Positions 45,152 through 53,939 of a stretch of DNA of 64,000 nucleotides are shown in pieces. Within the stretch, counting starts at the first letter, position 1, and every line of letters starts with the position of its first letter. Under the pieces are notes generated by a model. It searched no databases and had not been told where the DNA came from. It saw only the letters and a program-made list of their open reading frames with translations. This DNA comes from Lutibacter sp. (GTDB lineage: Bacteria; Bacteroidota; Bacteroidia; Flavobacteriales; Flavobacteriaceae), in NCBI RefSeq assembly GCF_016342705.1, contig NZ_JAEINV010000004.1:186001-250000 (forward strand). Direction: 5' to 3'. The position numbers and the translations under genes are program-made.

Positions 45152-46072
45152 ATGATTGGAACGTATATTTTTATTTTTATTGTTGTAGTGCTTATTGCTT
45201 CTGGCTTATTTACTGTAAAACAACAAACAATTGCTATTATAGAGCGATTTGGTAAATTTCAAAGTACCAGAACGCCAGGTTTACAACTTAAAATTCCTAT
45301 TATTGATAAAGTTTCCGGGCGTGTAAGTTTACGTGTACAACAGTTAGATGTAATTGTTGAAACAAAAACGAAAGATGATGTTTTTGTGCATTTAAAAATA
45401 TCTGTTCAGTTTTTAATAAGACCAGACCACGTTTATGACGCTTTTTACAAACTTCAAAATCCGCATGAGCAAATTACAGCCTTTATTTTTGATGTTGTAC
45501 GTGCAGAAGTTCCTAAAATGATTTTAGATGATGTTTTTGAAAAGAAAGAAGAAATTGCATTAGCCATTCAACGTGATTTAAAACAAGCAATGTTAGACTA
45601 CGGTTACGACATTATTAAAGCGTTAGTAACTGATATTGATCCAGATGAAAAAGTGAAAATAGCTATGAACCGTATTAATGCGGCTGATAGAGAAAAAATA
45701 GCTGCGCAACACGAAGGAGACGCACAACGTATTTTAATTGTTGAACGTGCAAAGGCCGAAGCTGAAAGCAAACGTTTACAAGGTAAAGGTATTGCAGACC
45801 AACGTAGAGAAATTGCACGTGGTTTAGAAGAAAGTGTAGTGGTTTTAAACAGAGCAGGAATTAACAGCCAAGAAGCTTCTGCATTAATTATTATTACACA
45901 ACATTATGATACTTTACAAAGTATTGGTTCTGACACAAGATCTAATTTAATTTTATTACCAAACGACCCAACTGCAGCCAGCGGAATGTTAAATGATATG
46001 GTTACTAGTTTAGTAGCAGCAAATACCTTAACTGAAGCTAATAAAACCATTCCTAAAAAACTTAAAGAATAA
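45152..46072 (+). CDS. SPFH/band-7 domain membrane protein
   Basis: A 306-aa stomatin-like protein. One N-terminal membrane helix (about 3-22) is followed by the SPFH domain ([17 protein letters not shown], then [20 protein letters not shown]) and a coiled-coil rich in Ala, Glu and Arg (about 180-235). The C-terminal region includes [20 protein letters not shown], typical of the plant-like hypersensitive-induced-response subgroup. Such proteins form membrane microdomain scaffolds; the partner is not known. Its stop overlaps the start of the next gene by one base (TAATG). Confidence 0.88.
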   Translation: MIGTYIFIFIVVVLIASGLFTVKQQTIAIIERFGKFQSTRTPGLQLKIPIIDKVSGRVSLRVQQLDVIVETKTKDDVFVHLKISVQFLIRPDHVYDAFYKLQNPHEQITAFIFDVVRAEVPKMILDDVFEKKEEIALAIQRDLKQAMLDYGYDIIKALVTDIDPDEKVKIAMNRINAADREKIAAQHEGDAQRILIVERAKAEAESKRLQGKGIADQRREIARGLEESVVVLNRAGINSQEASALIIITQHYDTLQSIGSDTRSNLILLPNDPTAASGMLNDMVTSLVAANTLTEANKTIPKKLKE

Positions 46073-46389
46073 TGATATTAACTACAACAAATACTATTGA
46101 AACGCATCCTGTTAAAAGTTATTTAGGAATTGTAACTGGAGAAACCATTATTGGTGCTAATATTTTTAAAGATTTTTTTGCAGGTATTAGAGATATTGTT
46201 GGTGGAAGATCTGGTTCATATGAAAAGGTTTTAAGAGAAGCTAAAGACACTGCTTTAAGAGAAATGGAAGCAGAAGCTTTAAAACTTGGAGCAACAGCAG
46301 TAATTGGAATAGATTTAGACTATGAAACTGTTGGTAAAAATGGTGGAATGTTAATGGTAACTGCTTCTGGTACTGCGGTTAAAATTTAA
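46072..46389 (+). CDS. YbjQ/UPF0145 family protein
   Basis: A 105-aa protein with the family signatures [28 protein letters not shown] and [21 protein letters not shown]. Members form pentamers and are thought to bind metal, but the role is unknown. It is translationally coupled to the band-7 gene, sharing a base between stop and start, which suggests they act together. Confidence 0.9.
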   Translation: MILTTTNTIETHPVKSYLGIVTGETIIGANIFKDFFAGIRDIVGGRSGSYEKVLREAKDTALREMEAEALKLGATAVIGIDLDYETVGKNGGMLMVTASGTAVKI

Positions 46390-46408
46390 TAAATACATTT
46401 TTAATACA

Positions 46409-46439
46409 AAAAAAACCTGTGAAATTCACAGGTTTTTTT
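46409..46439. terminator. Bidirectional terminator
   Basis: 15-bp perfect arms (46409-46423 and 46425-46439, core CCTGTGAA) with A- and T-runs on either side, between the YbjQ-like gene and tatA. Confidence 0.9.
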
Positions 46440-46460
46440 GTTTAAATTTAATTGTAATAA

Positions 46461-46658
46461 CTATTTTTTGTCGTCAATTTTTTTTTCTGAATCATTTTCA
46501 TCCTCTTGAGAAGCTTTTTTAAATTCCTTAATTCCGCTACCAAGTCCTTTCATTAATTCAGGAATTTTTTTTCCACCAAATAATACTAATATTAATACTA
46601 CAATAAGTATTACTTGTGGAGCCCCAATAACCCCTAAAAATATATAAATTGCGTTCAT
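46461..46658 (-). CDS. tatA: Sec-independent translocase protein TatA
   Basis: A 65-aa pore-forming component of the twin-arginine translocase. One N-terminal helix (APQVILIVVLILVLF) is followed by the diagnostic hinge and amphipathic helix FGGKKIPELMKGLGSGIKEF, then an acidic and lysine-rich tail. It fits TatA/TatE rather than TatB by length. It stands alone, with no tatC in the window. It lies 2 kb from a Tat-signal-bearing molybdenum hydroxylase, though on a separate unit. Confidence 0.92.
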   Translation of the reverse strand: MNAIYIFLGVIGAPQVILIVVLILVLFGGKKIPELMKGLGSGIKEFKKASQEDENDSEKKIDDKK

Positions 46659-46808
46659 ATTTTTAAATTTTAAAGTACAAAGATAGTAATTAATTCAAAA
46701 CTAAAAGTAACTTTTATAAATCTTGCATTTATTTATGTTTTCTTTAAGAAAAATTAGCTTTATTAGATAATTTTAAACACATTTAAATGAAATTACCTAA
46801 TAAAAAAA

Positions 46809-47483
46809 TTAATTCATAGATTTTATAGTTCCTTTAACTATAGTTTTAGATTTTAAAACCTCAGGTGAACCTTTATATAAAATGGTTCCTCCAAATTGAG
46901 CTTTAGCATCTAAAATTTCTGAAGTATTAACTTCAGCAGTTGAACCCGCAGCAGATATTACTGTTGTTTGCTTACTTTGTAAATCAAATCCATAATAAAT
47001 ACCACCAGTATTTGCATCAATAGTTTGATTATCAGTACTTCCATTTAAAGTAATAATTCCTCCTGAAACTGTTTTAACAACTAAATATTTTATATTAACA
47101 TCTAAATCAATTTTAGCACCTTCTTGTACTTTCACTTCTAAATGTTGTTGGTTTATTTTTTCATTTGAAATAATATGAGCACCTTCATTAGCATCTAAAG
47201 TTGCAATGCTATTGTTGTAATACAAAACAATTTTTACATTTTCTGCAATAAAACTTTCTGGAAATTTTAATCTAACTTTTAAAACTCCATTAGCATTTTT
47301 AATTGAAACATCATTTGCTTGTGATCCAGAAATTTCAATTTTTGAAGTATTAGATTTTACCAATTTAACAGTTAAACCATTAAATACTTTTAATTCACTA
47401 AAATTTCCTAAATTAGTTGTTATTGGTTCTTGTGCAAATAAAGTTGCACTTAAAAAAAATAGTAATACGGTTAAATTTTTCAT
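46809..47483 (-). CDS. GIN-domain (DUF2807) exported protein
   Basis: A 224-aa exported protein with a signal peptide ending LFAQ. The mature part is a right-handed beta-helix-like head GIN domain (DUF2807), with FSELKVFNGLTVKLVKS and repeated strand-turn units ending ILDAKAQFGGTILYKGSPEVL. Such domains occur in putative surface adhesins of Bacteroidota; the role is not established. It lies 61 bp upstream of rnr on the same strand. Confidence 0.85.
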   Translation of the reverse strand: MKNLTVLLFFLSATLFAQEPITTNLGNFSELKVFNGLTVKLVKSNTSKIEISGSQANDVSIKNANGVLKVRLKFPESFIAENVKIVLYYNNSIATLDANEGAHIISNEKINQQHLEVKVQEGAKIDLDVNIKYLVVKTVSGGIITLNGSTDNQTIDANTGGIYYGFDLQSKQTTVISAAGSTAEVNTSEILDAKAQFGGTILYKGSPEVLKSKTIVKGTIKSMN

Positions 47484-47544
47484 TTTATAGTAGTTTTTAA
47501 GTAATAACTATTTTTAAAAGCAATAATTATGCCTTTAAAGTTAA

Positions 47545-49755
47545 TTATTTACTAATTTTTTCTAATAAATTAAAATCTAAGTGTTTACGTTCTAAATCTG
47601 TATGTTTTACTTTTATTAAAACGTGATCACCTAATTGGTATAAATTTTTTGTTGATTGTCCAACAAGTGCATATTGTTTTTCATCGTATAAATAATAATC
47701 ATCTTTTATTTCACGAATTCTAACCATTCCTTCACATTTATTTTCAATAATTTCTACATAAATTCCCCATTCAGTAACTCCAGAAATAACACCTTCAAAC
47801 TCTTGATCTTTATGATCTTCCATATATTTCACCTGCATATATTTTATAGAATCACGTTCTGCTTTAGAAGCTAATTGTTCCATATCAGAAGAATGTTTAC
47901 ATTTTTCTTCATAACCTTCAGGTTTTGGAGATTTTCCACCATCTAAATAATGTTGTAACAATCTATGCGTCATAACATCAGGATATCTACGAATTGGTGA
48001 TGTAAAATGACTATAATAATCAAAAGCTAAACCATAATGACCAATATTATCGGTTGTATAAACTGCTTTACTCATAGATCTAACCGCTAAAGTTTCAATC
48101 ATATTAGCTTCACCAGTTCCGTGAACATCTTGTAATAATTGATTTAATGATGAAGAGGTTGTTTGCTTATTTTTAAGATCAATTTTATTTTTATAACCAA
48201 ATTTACTTACAATAGTTTGCAGCGACATTAATTTATCTTCATCCGGTTCATCATGCACACGATAAATAAATGTATTTTTAGTAGGAACTCCTTTTTTACT
48301 ACCAACAAATTCTGCCACTTTACGGTTTGCTAACAACATAAATTCTTCAATTAGTTTGTTGGCGTCTTTAGATTCTTTAAAAAACACACCTATTGGCTCT
48401 GATTTTTCATTTAAATTAAATTTAACTTCTACTCTATCAAAAGTAATGGCTCCTTGCTGTAAACGCTTTTTACGAAGAATTTTAGCAAGTTTATCTAATT
48501 TTAACACTGCTTCAACAATGGCTGGTTGTACCGTGTAAGATTCTCCAGTTATTGAAATTTCTTCTGAAATAATATTTGCTTTAGTTTCAATAATTTCTTG
48601 TGCTTCTTCATAAGCAAAACGTTGATCAGAATAAGTAACCGTTCTACCAAACCATTCATTTAAAACATGGCCTTTTTCATTCATTTCAAAAACAGCAGAA
48701 AAGGTTAATTTTTCTTCGTTAGGACGTAATGAACATACACCATTTGATAATACTTCTGGAAGCATTGGCACTACTCTATCTACTAAATACACTGATGTTG
48801 CTCTACTGTAAGCTTCATCATCTAAAATTGTTTTTTCTTGTAAATAATGTGAAACATCGGCAATATGAATTCCAATTTCATAATTTCCATTTTCTAATAC
48901 TTCAAAAGACAATGCATCATCAAAATCTTTTGCATCCTTCGGATCAATAGTAAAGGTTAAATCTTTACGCATATCTCTCCTATTTTCAATTTCTGTTTTT
49001 GAAATTTCTAACGGAATTAAATCAGCTTCAGCTTCAACTTTTTCTTGAAATTTAAATGGTAATCCATATTCTAAAAGAATGGAATGTATTTCAGTTTCGT
49101 GATCACCTGGCATTCCTAAAATTTCTAAAACTTCACCAAATGGATTTTTAGAATTATCTGGCCAATCTGTCATTTTAACCAATACTTTTACACCATTTTC
49201 TGCATCTTTTAATTTATTTTTTGCTACAAAAATATCTGAATACATTTTAGAATCATCAGGAACAACAAAACCAAAGTTTTTATTGAGTTGTAAAACACCT
49301 ACAAATTCTGTTTTTGCACGTTTAATAATTTCAACAACATCACCTTCTTCTTTACTACTATTTTTGCGATTATATTTATAAATTTTAACCGTGTCTTTAT
49401 CTAAACCTCTGTTTAAATTACGGGCAGGAATGTAAATATCTTTTTCTAATTCTTCGCAAATAAAATAAGCATTTCCGTTGGTTGTAACATCTAAAATTCC
49501 AATATAGTATTTTGAAGCTGGCGCAATTTTAAATTTACCTCTTTCCGCTTCTTCTACTTTTTTCTGACCTTTTAATTCTTCTAATTTTTGTATAATTTGA
49601 TTTCTACCAGACGCATCTGTAATTTCTAATTTTGAAGATAATTGTTTGTAATTGTAACTATTTGAAGGAGATTGATTTAATATTTTTAATATTTTTTTTG
49701 TTAAATCTTTAATTACGTTTCCTTTCTTTTTATAGATTTTTTTTCTTGTCGACAT
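47545..49755 (-). CDS. rnr: Ribonuclease R
   Basis: A 736-aa 3'-5' exoribonuclease that degrades structured RNA. Order of domains: basic N-terminus, helix-turn-helix (about 20-75), cold-shock OB folds, the RNB catalytic domain with TIDPKDAKDFDDALSFEV (metal-binding aspartates), and a C-terminal S1 domain (ISGVTEWGIYVEIIENKCEG). The frame is open to an ATG at 49779, but the ATG at 49755 (MSTRKKIYKKKG) gives the usual family start. It precedes and diverges from the lipid kinase gene. Confidence 0.95.
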   Translation of the reverse strand: MSTRKKIYKKKGNVIKDLTKKILKILNQSPSNSYNYKQLSSKLEITDASGRNQIIQKLEELKGQKKVEEAERGKFKIAPASKYYIGILDVTTNGNAYFICEELEKDIYIPARNLNRGLDKDTVKIYKYNRKNSSKEEGDVVEIIKRAKTEFVGVLQLNKNFGFVVPDDSKMYSDIFVAKNKLKDAENGVKVLVKMTDWPDNSKNPFGEVLEILGMPGDHETEIHSILLEYGLPFKFQEKVEAEADLIPLEISKTEIENRRDMRKDLTFTIDPKDAKDFDDALSFEVLENGNYEIGIHIADVSHYLQEKTILDDEAYSRATSVYLVDRVVPMLPEVLSNGVCSLRPNEEKLTFSAVFEMNEKGHVLNEWFGRTVTYSDQRFAYEEAQEIIETKANIISEEISITGESYTVQPAIVEAVLKLDKLAKILRKKRLQQGAITFDRVEVKFNLNEKSEPIGVFFKESKDANKLIEEFMLLANRKVAEFVGSKKGVPTKNTFIYRVHDEPDEDKLMSLQTIVSKFGYKNKIDLKNKQTTSSSLNQLLQDVHGTGEANMIETLAVRSMSKAVYTTDNIGHYGLAFDYYSHFTSPIRRYPDVMTHRLLQHYLDGGKSPKPEGYEEKCKHSSDMEQLASKAERDSIKYMQVKYMEDHKDQEFEGVISGVTEWGIYVEIIENKCEGMVRIREIKDDYYLYDEKQYALVGQSTKNLYQLGDHVLIKVKHTDLERKHLDFNLLEKISK

Positions 49756-49823
49756 GTATTTCTTTTTAATATTACTCAAAAGTACAAATAATTACACTTC
49801 AAGTAAGTTAATTATACGTTATA

Positions 49824-49831
49824 TAAATTTG
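49824..49831 (+). promoter_or_regulatory. Candidate -7 box of the lipid kinase gene
   Basis: TAAATTTG, a perfect TAnnTTTG match 37 bp upstream of the ATG at 49869. No TTG at a clean -33 distance. Confidence 0.45.
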
Positions 49832-49868
49832 TATTTGTATTTTGGTACACTTATTAAATTACTTTATA

Positions 49869-50783
49869 ATGAGTACAAAATGGTTTATAGTTATAAATCC
49901 AACTTCAGGAAATGGCGCTTCAAAAAAGAAATGGCCAGCTATTTTTTCGGAATTAAATCATCAAAATTTTGAATTTGATTTTGTTTTTACTGAATATGAA
50001 AGACATTCTATAAAATTAGTTCAAAATGCTATAAAACAAGGTTTTACTAAGTTTATTTGTGTTGGTGGAGATGGAACCATTCATAATTTTGTAAATGCAG
50101 TTTTAGGGTTAAATCCATTAAATATTAAGGATATTAAAATTGGTATTATTCCAATAGGAACAGGAAATGATTGGGTAAAAACATATAATATTTCAAAAGA
50201 TTTTAAAGAAGCTATTAAAATTATAAAAGCAGAAAAAACAATTATTCAAGACATTGGAAAATTACAAATTACAGATAGTAGTAAAGAAGTTTATTTTAAT
50301 AATTTAGCTGGAATTGGTTTTGATGGTTACGTTGTTAACAAGGTTCATAAATATAAAAATTTAGGTTTTCTAGCTTATTTTACTGGCGCTATTGTTAGTT
50401 TAACCAGTTATAAAAAAAGTAATTTAGAGGTAACATTTAATAATACTATTTTAAAAGGTAAAACCTTAATGTTGTTAATTGGTATTTGTAAATACTCTGG
50501 TGGAGGAATGCAATTAACTCAAAATTCAAACGCTACCGATGGTTTATTTGATATTACCTTTGTTGATAATATAACTCTTTTAACACTTTTAAGAAATTTA
50601 CGAGGTTTATTTAACGGTAACATTACAACATTAAACTGTGTTAAAAATTATAAAAGTGCTACAATAAAAATTACTGTATTAGATACACAAGAAACTTATA
50701 TTCAAGCAGATGGAGAAATTATAGGCTCTGGAAATTTTACTGTTTCCATACTTCCAAAAGCAATACAATTTATAGTTGCTTAA
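49869..50783 (+). CDS. Diacylglycerol kinase-family lipid kinase
   Basis: A 304-aa soluble lipid kinase of the DagK/YegS group. Signatures are VINPTSGNGASKKKW, CVGGDGTIHNFVNA (glycine-rich nucleotide loop) and GIIPIGTGNDW, followed by the beta-sandwich domain with GICKYSGGGMQLTQ and a C-terminal ADGEIIGSG. The frame starts at a TTG at 49842, but the ATG at 49869 (MSTKWFIVINP) is the family start. The lipid substrate is not certain; diacylglycerol is the default for the family. Confidence 0.92.
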   Translation: MSTKWFIVINPTSGNGASKKKWPAIFSELNHQNFEFDFVFTEYERHSIKLVQNAIKQGFTKFICVGGDGTIHNFVNAVLGLNPLNIKDIKIGIIPIGTGNDWVKTYNISKDFKEAIKIIKAEKTIIQDIGKLQITDSSKEVYFNNLAGIGFDGYVVNKVHKYKNLGFLAYFTGAIVSLTSYKKSNLEVTFNNTILKGKTLMLLIGICKYSGGGMQLTQNSNATDGLFDITFVDNITLLTLLRNLRGLFNGNITTLNCVKNYKSATIKITVLDTQETYIQADGEIIGSGNFTVSILPKAIQFIVA

Positions 50784-50811
50784 CTAAAAGTTAAAATTTT
50801 CTTAAAAAAAG

Positions 50812-50840
50812 TGTAACGTTTATTAAATTGTTTCGTCTAT
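50812..50840 (+). promoter_or_regulatory. ECF-sigma-type promoter
   Basis: TGTAAC (50812-50817) and CGTCTAT (50834-50840) separated by 16 bp. This matches the layout of ECF sigma-factor promoters (-35 with AAC, -10 with CGTC). It is unlike the TAnnTTTG boxes elsewhere in the window and lies 21 bp upstream of the 60-aa micro-gene's ATG. Confidence 0.6.
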
Positions 50841-50861
50841 AGTATATAGAACAGCTTAGCA

Positions 50862-51044
50862 ATGAAAAGGTTATATAAAATTACGTTACTATTTCTTATT
50901 ATATTTTTAATTGGTATTTATATATCTATTAAAAGTATAAATAATTATTTTACTTCAGAAGATGAAATAGAAACTATTTCTGTTATTCCAAATACAACTA
51001 ATAACGCATCTCAAGTTTTAGTTATTAACTTTATTAACATATAA
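50862..51044 (+). CDS. Putative 60-aa membrane peptide under an ECF promoter
   Basis: A 60-aa frame with a basic start (MKRLYK), one hydrophobic helix (ITLLFLIIFLIGIYISI), then a polar extracytoplasmic tail with an acidic patch (SEDEIET) and NTTNNASQVLVINF. It matches no family I know. An ECF-type promoter directly upstream argues that it is expressed, perhaps under envelope stress. The frame ends in an AT-rich gap; no terminator is seen. Confidence 0.5.
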   Translation: MKRLYKITLLFLIIFLIGIYISIKSINNYFTSEDEIETISVIPNTTNNASQVLVINFINI

Positions 51045-51535
51045 TATAATTATAAAAGAAATTTTAAAAATTTTAAAAAATATTTTTTGTTATTATAGCT
51101 TGTTAATATGTAGTATAAGTAGTTAATTTTAAATTTTGATTTATCAATAATAACATGTTACTAACAACTTATAATTATTTAAATACTTATTAATCAATAA
51201 AATTAAATAGTTTATTAACAACTACTAAAAAATTGCAATTAACCAGTTAATTGTATAAAAAAACAAGTTTACAATGTTTATAAACCGTTAAATTTATGTT
51301 AACAACTTATTGTAAAAATCTAACAAATAAATTTGGTGAATTGATGGAGGTTTTTGCATTAATCTTTTCTTTTCAATTAACAAAAAAAAGTTTTCTTTTT
51401 TAAGTATAAACTTATTGACAATTCAATAGTATTTAATGTTATTGTTAATCAACTAATTATAAATTACTATTAACAATGTCTTTTTTTACTGTTAATAACC
51501 GTGAATTTGTATTTTTGCAGTATAACTTATTAACA
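51031..51535. repeat. AT-rich gap with repeated TTATTAACA / TAACAACTTAT motifs
   Basis: About 500 bp without a gene between the 60-aa peptide and rpiB. TTATTAACA occurs exactly at 51031, 51212 and 51527 (plus) and at 51490-51498 (minus); CTATTAACA at 51467 is one base off. TAACAACTTAT occurs at 51162 and 51300, with TAACAACT at 51216. By base composition well under one exact TTATTAACA would be expected here. The rest is unstructured AT-rich DNA. Confidence 0.5.
51510..51517 (+). promoter_or_regulatory. Candidate -7 box of rpiB
   Basis: TATTTTTG, a perfect TAnnTTTG match 25 bp upstream of the rpiB ATG. Confidence 0.5.
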
Positions 51536-51542
51536 AAACAAT

Positions 51543-51983
51543 ATGATGACAATTGCAATTGGTAATGATCACGCCGGTACAGACTACAAATTTAAAATAA
51601 TTAAACATTTAGAAAATAAAGGTATAAAAGTTTTAAACTTTGGAACCAATACAAATGAAAGTATGGATTATGCTGATGCCATTCATCCGGTTGCAAACGC
51701 TGTTGAAAGCGGAGAAGCTACGTATGGAATTATTATTTGTGGAAGCGGAAACGGTGCACAAATGACAGCAAATAAACACCAAGGAATTAGAGCTGGTTTG
51801 GTTTGGAATAATGAAATTGTTGAGTTAATACGTTTACATAATAATGCAAATGTGTTAGCAATTCCTGCACGTTTTGTATCGTTACAACAAGCTATTGGTT
51901 TTGTAGATATATTTTTAACTACCAAATTTGAAGGTGGAAGACACCAAAATAGAATAGATAAAATTCCAACTAAATGTTGTTAA
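51543..51983 (+). CDS. rpiB: Ribose-5-phosphate isomerase B
   Basis: A 146-aa enzyme of the RpiB/LacAB family that interconverts ribose 5-phosphate and ribulose 5-phosphate in the pentose phosphate pathway. Signatures are AIGNDHAGTDYKFKII near the N-terminus and GIIICGSGNGAQMTANKHQGIRAGL with the phosphate-binding loop. Two ATG codons are adjacent (51543 and 51546), either could be used. It starts a run of four plus-strand genes. Confidence 0.95.
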   Translation: MMTIAIGNDHAGTDYKFKIIKHLENKGIKVLNFGTNTNESMDYADAIHPVANAVESGEATYGIIICGSGNGAQMTANKHQGIRAGLVWNNEIVELIRLHNNANVLAIPARFVSLQQAIGFVDIFLTTKFEGGRHQNRIDKIPTKCC

Positions 51984-51993
51984 TTTTTTAAAA

Positions 51994-52905
51994 ATGGGTT
52001 ACAACCACGCACATCATCACCCAACGTTATCAGGTAAAAATTTATTACTATCCATAGTTTTAAATACAGTTATTACGGTTGCACAACTTATTGGTGGAAT
52101 TATATCTGGTAGTTTAGCTTTAATTTCAGATGCAGTTCATAATTTCTCAGATGTTATTTCACTAATAATTAGTTATATAGCTAACTTATTAACACGTAAA
52201 AAAAAGCAAACAAAAAAATATACTTTTGGATATAAACGTGCCGAAATTATTGCCGCATTTGTAAATGCAGCTTCCTTAATTTTTATGGCAGTTTTTTTAG
52301 CTTTTGAAGCAATTAAACGGCTTTTTGAAACACAACATGAAATAAAAAGCGATTTAGTTATTTGGCTGGCAATTTTAGGAATAGCAGTAAATGGTTTTAG
52401 CGTTTTATTATTAAAAAACGACGCTAAAAATAACCTAAATATGAAGGCGGCATATCTTCATTTATTAACAGATATGTTAACTTCAGTAGCGGTTTTAATT
52501 GGTGGTTTATTAATGAAATTTTATCATATTTATTGGATAGACGCATTGTTAACACTTATAATATCTGCATATTTAATTTATATGAGTTGGAGTATTTTAA
52601 TTACCTCCTTAAAAATATTAATGCTTTTTGCCCCAAAACATATTAAAATTGATGAAGTGGTAAGTGAAGTTTTAATTTTTAAAGGAATTAAAAATATACA
52701 TCATGTTCATATTTGGCAATTAAATGATCACGATTGTCATATTGAAGCACATTTAGAATTTAGAGAAGATATAAAACTGTCTGATTTTGATGTTATTTGC
52801 GAGCAAGTTGAAGAAATGTTGTTAGATAAATTTCATATCACACATTGTAATTTTCAACCTGAATTTAGAAGAGATGATTTAAAAGATTTGATAAAACAAG
52901 ATTAA
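51994..52905 (+). CDS. Cation diffusion facilitator efflux protein
   Basis: A 303-aa metal exporter of the CzcD/ZitB group with six predicted helices. The metal site is in SLALISDAVHNFSDVISL (HxxxD), with the second pair in AAYLHLLTDMLTSVAVL, and a C-terminal cytoplasmic domain (FKGIKNIHHVHIWQLNDHDCHIEAH) that binds metals. The short N-terminal HAHHH also binds metal. Zinc is the likely substrate, as is usual for the group, but not proven. It is 10 bp after rpiB. Confidence 0.92.
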   Translation: MGYNHAHHHPTLSGKNLLLSIVLNTVITVAQLIGGIISGSLALISDAVHNFSDVISLIISYIANLLTRKKKQTKKYTFGYKRAEIIAAFVNAASLIFMAVFLAFEAIKRLFETQHEIKSDLVIWLAILGIAVNGFSVLLLKNDAKNNLNMKAAYLHLLTDMLTSVAVLIGGLLMKFYHIYWIDALLTLIISAYLIYMSWSILITSLKILMLFAPKHIKIDEVVSEVLIFKGIKNIHHVHIWQLNDHDCHIEAHLEFREDIKLSDFDVICEQVEEMLLDKFHITHCNFQPEFRRDDLKDLIKQD

Positions 52906-52906
52906 A

Positions 52907-53350
52907 ATGTTAGATGTTAGCGTTAAAAAATTTTCTGAAATTTCTTCCTCAGAATTATATGCAATATTACAATTACGAAGTGAAGTTTTTGTAGTTGAAC
53001 AAGATTGCGTGTATCAAGATATTGATTATAAAGATCAAAAAGCACTTCACGTTTTAGGTTATAAAAATAAAAAAATAATAGCATACACACGTATATTTAA
53101 ATCTGGTGATTATTTTAACGAAGCTAGTATTGGTAGAGTGGTTGTAGCACAAAATCAACGAAAATTTGGATATGGTTTTGTAATAATGCAACATTCTATT
53201 AAAGCTGTAAAAGAGTATTTTAATGAAACTATTATTAAAATTTCAGCTCAAAAATATTTAAAAAAATTCTACGAATCACTTAATTTTGAACAAGTTGGTG
53301 AAGAATATTTAGAAGATAATATTCCTCATATTCCAATGATTAAAAAATAA
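52907..53350 (+). CDS. elaA: GNAT acetyltransferase, ElaA-like
   Basis: A 147-aa GCN5-type N-acetyltransferase. The ElaA pattern is visible as LYAILQLRSEVFVVEQDCVYQDID followed by ALHVLGY, then the acetyl-CoA-binding region IGRVVVAQNQRKFGYGFVI (R/Q-x-x-G-x-G/A-like) and KISAQKYLKKFYESLNF. Substrate unknown. Starts 1 bp after the cation exporter stop. Confidence 0.88.
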   Translation: MLDVSVKKFSEISSSELYAILQLRSEVFVVEQDCVYQDIDYKDQKALHVLGYKNKKIIAYTRIFKSGDYFNEASIGRVVVAQNQRKFGYGFVIMQHSIKAVKEYFNETIIKISAQKYLKKFYESLNFEQVGEEYLEDNIPHIPMIKK

Positions 53351-53353
53351 ATT

Positions 53354-53935
53354 ATGCAAAACCCTAAAGTTAAAATTAACAGTGTTGAAAATCTTTCAAG
53401 TAATTGGTACAAATTAGATAAAGTTAATTTTCAATACCAAACAAAAGATGGTAAATGGCAAAATCAATCTCGTGAAAGTTACGATAGAGGTGACGGTGCT
53501 GCAATTTTATTATACAATCCAACAAAAAAAACAGTTATTCTTACAAAACAATTTAGGATGCCAAGTTATTTAAATGAAAATGAAGACGGCATGATGATTG
53601 AAGTTTGCGCTGGTTTGTTAGATGCTGATGATGCATTAACATGCATAAAAAAAGAAGCCGAAGAAGAAACAGGTTATAAAATTAACAATCCTAAAAAAAT
53701 ATTTGAAATATATTCAACTCCAGGAGCTGTCACAGAAAAAATACATTATTTTATTGCTGAATATAATAATGAAATGAAGATGAATGAAGGTGGAGGTTTA
53801 GAAGAAGAAACCGAAGAAATTGAAGTCATGGAATTACTATTTTCTAAAGCTTTAGAAATGATTTCTACAGGTGAAATTTGTGATGCAAAAACCATCATTC
53901 TTCTTCAATATGCTAAAATTAATGAATTGTTATAA
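53354..53935 (+). CDS. nudK: NUDIX hydrolase, NudK-like
   Basis: A 193-aa pyrophosphatase resembling GDP-mannose hydrolase NudK. The Nudix box is GLLDADDALTCIKKEAEEETGY (Glu pairs present, with Lys for the usual Arg). Other family blocks are RESYDRGDGAAILLYNP, KQFRMPSYLNENEDGMMIEVCAG and YSTPGAVTEKIHYFIAEY. Starts 3 bp after elaA. Convergent with citC, only 4 bp between stops, and no terminator seen. Confidence 0.88.
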   Translation: MQNPKVKINSVENLSSNWYKLDKVNFQYQTKDGKWQNQSRESYDRGDGAAILLYNPTKKTVILTKQFRMPSYLNENEDGMMIEVCAGLLDADDALTCIKKEAEEETGYKINNPKKIFEIYSTPGAVTEKIHYFIAEYNNEMKMNEGGGLEEETEEIEVMELLFSKALEMISTGEICDAKTIILLQYAKINELL

Positions 53936-53939
53936 TTAC

